From: Theileria orientalis strain Shintoku
Taxonomy: Eukaryota > Apicomplexa > Aconoidasida > Piroplasmida > Theileriidae
Assembly: GCF_000740895.1 (NCBI RefSeq)
Contig: NC_025262.1
Span: 488,001 to 552,000, forward strand
Direction of reading: 5' to 3'
Length of the DNA stretch: 64,000 nt
Shown: positions 60,058-64,000 of the stretch, in pieces
How the letters are laid out: each line of letters begins with the position of its first letter
How positions within the stretch are numbered: the first letter of the stretch is position 1
Notes under the pieces: model-generated
Seen by the model: the letters and a program-made list of their open reading frames with translations, nothing else
Told to the model about the DNA's origin: nothing
The model's database searches: none
Position numbers and translations under genes: made by a program

Positions 60058-60328
60058 TCACGAGTGGGTCCTGGTGGGAATTGTGCCTATTGTTACGGAC
60101 CTTGCAAACCTGCCGTCTGCCAGACGCTAGAGCGCCGGCTATTCTCTGCTCTGTTGCCAGCCTGGAGCGTTACACCGGGCCACACCCGCCGCGAGCTCCG
60201 ACTTACATCGAGGCCCTCGGCAGACTCTAGCGCATCGCAGACAGGCTTGCTCGATCCGGCGCCAGACGCAGACCCTCATGTCCGCACTCGTGCCCCCAAA
60301 GTTACAGCAATAAGCCGGGCAACCTCAG
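60058..60328 (-). ncRNA. Signal recognition particle RNA (7SL/SRP RNA), candidate
   Basis: A GC-rich island in an AT-rich intergenic region. Read on the minus strand it shows SRP RNA landmarks in the right order. (1) Alu-domain U-turn motif TGTAAC (60306-60301) between short stems. (2) Long helix 5 arms: 60285-60292 pairs with 60059-60066 (8 bp), 60238-60242 with 60115-60119, 60225-60232 with 60125-60132 (8 bp). (3) Helix 6 hairpin CGAT-GTAA-GTCG (60210-60199) with the GNAR tetraloop recognised by SRP19. (4) Helix 8 CCAGGCTGGCAACAGAGCAG (60165-60146), closely matching the human CCAGGTCGGAAACGGAGCAG that binds SRP54. Ends are estimates. SRP targets nascent secretory proteins to the ER. No T-run is seen immediately downstream; the first long T-run on this strand is near 59930-59940. 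Confidence 0.82.
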
Positions 60329-60750
60329 TGTATTACTATTTGTGTGGAGTGAGACATTTTCTAAAAAAGGGGAACCACCCCATCATAACTATTTCCGTTG
60401 TTATATTTTCATCAAATTGGCATTTATATTAATATTTTTATAAATTAATTAATGTAAAATGGTTTAATTTATGTCTTTAATATGTTATGTTCTAATTAAA
60501 TTATTTTTGTTATTACTTTTTATTTTTATTACACACATATTGTATTCATTTTCCTTCCATACATTATCTTAATTCATATACACATTATTCATTTATTTAA
60601 TACATATTCAATAGTTTTACGTATACATGTATTGAATATTTTATAAATTATACATTAATAAGAGGGTTTCTACCAACTATCTCCGTATCGTTTCTCACCC
60701 TGTCCTTATTATTCCTGTATTATCATTAATATTTGTCATTGTAACTGCGG
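60329..60750. other. Intergenic region between SRP RNA and STI1
   Basis: About 420 bases, AT-rich from 60400 on. Its left part should hold the SRP RNA promoter (minus strand) and its right part the STI1 3' UTR. No frame or further RNA is recognised. Confidence 0.5.
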
Positions 60751-63227
60751 CTATATATCTATTACGCTATTTTTCCAATGCTTTTCTTCATTACTATTTA
60801 TATTCTCCAACGTTCCCTTACCGGCTGCTATTAACTTTTCCACTGCCTTTGCTATCTTCGGGTCCTTCATGTACTCCGATACACATGATGGGTTTTCTGC
60901 CAGTTTCCTCAGTATGAGTTGGAACTGCGGGTCTCCCATGATTTGCTGCACTTCTGGGTCCGACATTGCCTGCTTGTATTGCTGTTCGTCCACTTCGCTG
61001 CTTTTGTTCATCTCTTGAATCTTGGCCATACACTACACATTATTTATGTTTATTTATAGGTATAACAACGTTTGTTTTTGTTTGTGATTTCTATTTCTAA
61101 TTTTACGTGTTTACCTAGCTAAAATACTATTCACATCTTTCTAACTGATTGCACAACTATGCTTATGAGAACAACCAATCATCTATCTGCACATTATACT
61201 CACGTTGTATTTTCCCTGTAGACAGTCCGGACTCTGGGCATCGATGTTGAGCCCCTTGTCGTATGCGTCCATTGCCTTGTGGTACTCCTTCATGAGCACG
61301 TGCAGGTTCCCTTTGCGTGCCCATGCCTTTACAAAGAGTGGATCCAATTCCAATGCTTTGTTACAGTCCTATACATAATTTATAATCCGAGTTATACAGC
61401 AGCTATCATATTTATTCAACTGAAAATGGTATCATTTTCTTGTTGCTTACGTTAAGTGCCGATGGGTATTCGCATAGCTTCAACAGTGCTGCCGCTCTGT
61501 TTGAGTAGAGTTTTGCGTCTTTCGGGTTCCTTTTGATTGCCTCATCGTATTCTATTTTATCATTAGTTTAATATATCTCATTTACGTTATATATAATATA
61601 TTGTGTTACTATATCTATGATTCTATGCGTATATATACAGTGTATACACATAATATTTTACTTTAAGTATATACTCTAATTAATTACTATATACTTATCT
61701 GTATATACACGATTAGTATATGTAACAATTACAACAATAAGAATAATAAAAACAACAATAACTAATAGATGTTGTTACCTTTCTTTGCTTCTGGGAACTT
61801 GAACTCCTTAAAATACTCGTTTCCCTTCTCGCGATGCTAAAGTATCATTATCACCTGTTAACAATGGAACCAGCAATTCTATGTATACCATCATGTATTC
61901 ACAACGGTACTTATTGTTGTCCGTGTGTTTTCTTACTTGTTCTGCCAACTCCGGGTTAATGTACGCCTCTCTTTCCTTCTTGTCCTTCAGCCTCTCGACG
62001 TCCTTCAGCAAACTTCTCGTCTGCCTCGTGTTGTTCTCTATCAGCGACTTCTGGTATGCCGATATTGCGTCGTCGTACTTTTCCATCTTCGTGTAGCAGC
62101 TCGCGAGCCTGTTGTAGATCTAAAACTCGTTGATCACTTGCGCCTCCAAAGTCTTACCTTTGACACGACTGTGAAGTCCGCCATCACGTCGTATCTTCTT
62201 TCTATTGCGTCGTTGCACGTCTTTACGCACTTTTCGTACTCTCCCATCTCCAGGTACACTGCTGCCTTATTGTTTTCTAGCAGCAGGTTTTCCGGGTCAA
62301 GTTCCGACGCTTTGTTGTACATCTCCAGCGCCTCTTCGAACTTCTTCTGCTTATACAGGTTATTTCCTTCCTCCTTTAGCTTATTTGCCTCCTACGTTCA
62401 AACGTTTACTCAATAAATTTACTTGTTGACTTGGCGTCAAATTCTCCTTAGGCTCCGATTTCTCCGGCTCCTTCGGCTTCTCGTATTGTGTTTCTCTCTT
62501 TTCGGTGGGCATGTTCATTCCCATCGATGCCATGAGCCCATCTCTTATTGCTGGATTCTAAAATCGTTTAATAGACACTTCAACTTACTGGGTCATTTAG
62601 TATCTGTTGCAATACACTTGGGTCGTGATTCATCCTTGCAAGTGTGCTTGCCAACTTTGACGCGTACTCCGGGTCCTCGCTCTGGTACTTCTGCAAGTTC
62701 GGGTTCTCCTGTATGAGCCTGGTCACCATCATCAAAGATTGCATATACTGATGCGAGACTAAATTTCCGTTATTTTTTGAACACGGTATTAGCGTATTTT
62801 AATAACTTACAGTCATTTTCCACATCGTATAGTGCCTTTTTCAATGCCTCGTTTTCGGGGTCAAATTTTAAGCCTGTGTAATATTTTACTACTGGGTTAC
62901 GGGCGAATTACCTAATTTATATGTTTCTTTCGCTGCTTCGTGGTTTCCCAGTTTATATTCGCACAGCCCCTTTCTGGAATATCCCTAAATTGCCAATTTT
63001 AGTACACATCGTCTTACCTTTGGCCAATCCGGCTTCAGTTCTATGCATTTGTTTGCATCTGACAAGGCTTCCGTGTACATAGACATAGAGGCGTATGCAC
63101 CTGACCTATTTGAGTACAGCACGTGGTCGTTTGGGTTCAATTCAATAGCCTTCGTGAAAAAATCTGCTGCCTCTTTGAAGTTTCCTGCCTTGAAGGCGTT
63201 GTTCCCCAACGTCTTTAAATCAATCAT
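60751..63227 (-). CDS. Hsp70/Hsp90 organizing co-chaperone STI1/HOP
   Basis: Multi-exon gene (about ten exons) from ATG 63225-63227 to TAG 60751-60753, roughly 560 residues. TPR1: [76 protein letters not shown]1-type DP1 segment: [20 protein letters not shown] with [12 protein letters not shown]2[52 protein letters not shown]2[63 protein letters not shown]2: [48 protein letters not shown]. The carboxylate-clamp Lys/Asn/Arg residues occur in each TPR. The protein links Hsp70 to Hsp90 in the cytosol (established). The tail after the DP2 core ([17 protein letters not shown]) is longer than the usual ending and looks lineage-specific. Confidence 0.95.
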
Positions 63228-63406
63228 TATTACAAATTAGCCTTGTGGATTAAATCCTGACAAAATATTGTGTTGAATTAAATTGTTATTTACAAATATT
63301 ACATAAATACGGAATTTTACGACCCCAGATATACACGAACCATATTAGTATATATTAATAACCATGTGCGAAATGAACATTATATTATTGATTAATGTTT
63401 ACATTT

Positions 63407-64000
63407 CTATTTTAGATTTGTATTTATAAAGCTATATACAAATCCTAACAGATTATCCATTTCTATGGAATCTCTTATCTTTTGAAACAGTGCTTCGTAC
63501 ATCCATAAATTATGACTTGATAGTATTATTTCTGCGCTCATTTCCTTACATTTCAAGAGGTGGTGGACGTAAGACCTAGATTCCTTCCTGATTGAAATTT
63601 CGTGGAGTCGTTTGTCCAGCTGGCTATGGTACACACTATCATTTAAATCTATATACGAGTTTATATTGTCCTTATAAACTCCATCTTCGAACTCACAGTT
63701 TTCATTTAATATCTGGAGCAGTGACTCTAAGTCTATATCCTCTTCGGTTTCTTCTGGTATATTGAAACACAGCGCTCTTCCTTCGCTGGATAGAGTCTCT
63801 GGATGTGGTGATATAACAACGTCTACTCCGAGGAGAACAGCGTGTAAAATTTCAATGGCAGTTCCTGTATTTAGTTGTATGACCCTCAGCTTTTCGTCAC
63901 TTGTTCCTTTTAACATTGCTTTAATCATTTCCGCTCTTTCCTCTAAAGATTCCCCGTATCCTAGTCCAGATAGTTCAACTCCGGGATATATATCGTCCTT
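63407..64000 (-). CDS. tRNA-guanine transglycosylase family, QTRT2-like (5' part beyond window)
   Basis: Open on the minus strand from 64000 down to TAG at 63407, 197 residues of the C-terminal part; the start is outside. Family match: YPGVELSGLGYGESLEERAE, RVIQLNTGTAIEILHAVLLG (GxxxPxEVLxAVxxGVD in the family), SSEGRALCFNI and YVHHLLKCKEMSAEIILSSH NLW-type end (TRAYIHHLLxxxEMLAxxLLxxHN). The zinc motif CxCxxC just before YVHHLL is replaced by HEISIRKE, with no cysteines, although the final zinc His (SSHN) is kept; and the catalytic FDS aspartate position reads VIS. So this is likely the non-catalytic partner subunit (QTRT2) or a degenerate enzyme. QTRT1/QTRT2 put queuine into tRNA wobble position 34 (established). 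Confidence 0.8.
   Translation of the reverse strand, partial: KDDIYPGVELSGLGYGESLEERAEMIKAMLKGTSDEKLRVIQLNTGTAIEILHAVLLGVDVVISPHPETLSSEGRALCFNIPEETEEDIDLESLLQILNENCEFEDGVYKDNINSYIDLNDSVYHSQLDKRLHEISIRKESRSYVHHLLKCKEMSAEIILSSHNLWMYEALFQKIRDSIEMDNLLGFVYSFINTNLK

Noticed and set aside
60064..60432. 122-residue plus-strand open frame in the GC-rich island
   Set aside because: Composition is unlike other proteins here, the frame starts at GTG rather than ATG in its first codons, and the minus strand shows SRP RNA motifs with compensating helices. Treated as a by-product of a structured RNA.

Overview
The window is nuclear DNA of an apicomplexan parasite, most likely a piroplasm of the Theileria/Cytauxzoon/Babesia group. 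The evidence is compact genes on both strands, many tiny GT-AG introns (about 28-35 nt is common), extremely AT-rich intergenic DNA beside more GC-balanced coding DNA, and a mix of eukaryotic housekeeping genes with lineage-restricted coiled-coil and secreted proteins. The genus is an inference; no species marker is present. Exon boundaries below were derived by hand from reading frame and GT/AG signals.

Layout. 1-8.7 kb: a coiled-coil gene running off the left edge, a second coiled-coil gene, an unrecognised 10-exon gene, then mitochondrial ribosomal protein mL49 and a tiny one-helix membrane protein only 23 bp behind it. 8.8-15.5 kb: a probable mitochondrial membrane protein, a centrin, a 1255-residue multi-membrane-segment protein and a small basic protein. 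15.5-20.3 kb: a helical-repeat RNA-binding-type mitochondrial protein overlapping its neighbours at both ends, a signal-peptide protein, a twin CX9C protein, and ribosomal proteins eL28 and eL33. 21-27.1 kb: a VDAC-type porin, a COG0523/ZNG1-type GTPase, a small coiled-coil protein and the ribosome-assembly factor BOP1/Erb1. 27.8-39.4 kb: a 1417-residue coiled-coil protein, a clathrin-light-chain-like protein, an RNase H2 subunit B-like protein with a PIP box, heme A synthase COX15, methionine aminopeptidase 2, tRNA-Leu(UAA) and a MAM33/p32 protein.

39.8-58.5 kb is one gene, the giant AAA+ ribosome-maturation ATPase midasin (MDN1/Rea1): I resolve 18 exons and a 5545-residue protein whose phases all close. 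58.5-59.8 kb holds a tandem pair of secreted cysteine-containing paralogs that I do not recognise. 60.06-60.33 kb is a GC-rich island that on the minus strand has the hallmarks of the SRP RNA (7SL). 60.75-63.2 kb is the Hsp70/Hsp90 co-chaperone STI1/HOP, and the right edge carries the end of a tRNA-guanine transglycosylase-family gene lacking the usual zinc cysteines.

Functional themes: translation and ribosome assembly (midasin, Erb1, eL28, eL33, mL49, SRP RNA, tRNA-Leu, MetAP2) and mitochondrial biology (COX15, VDAC, MAM33, twin CX9C, mL49, helical-repeat protein). No mobile element, CRISPR array or prokaryotic-type operon is visible.
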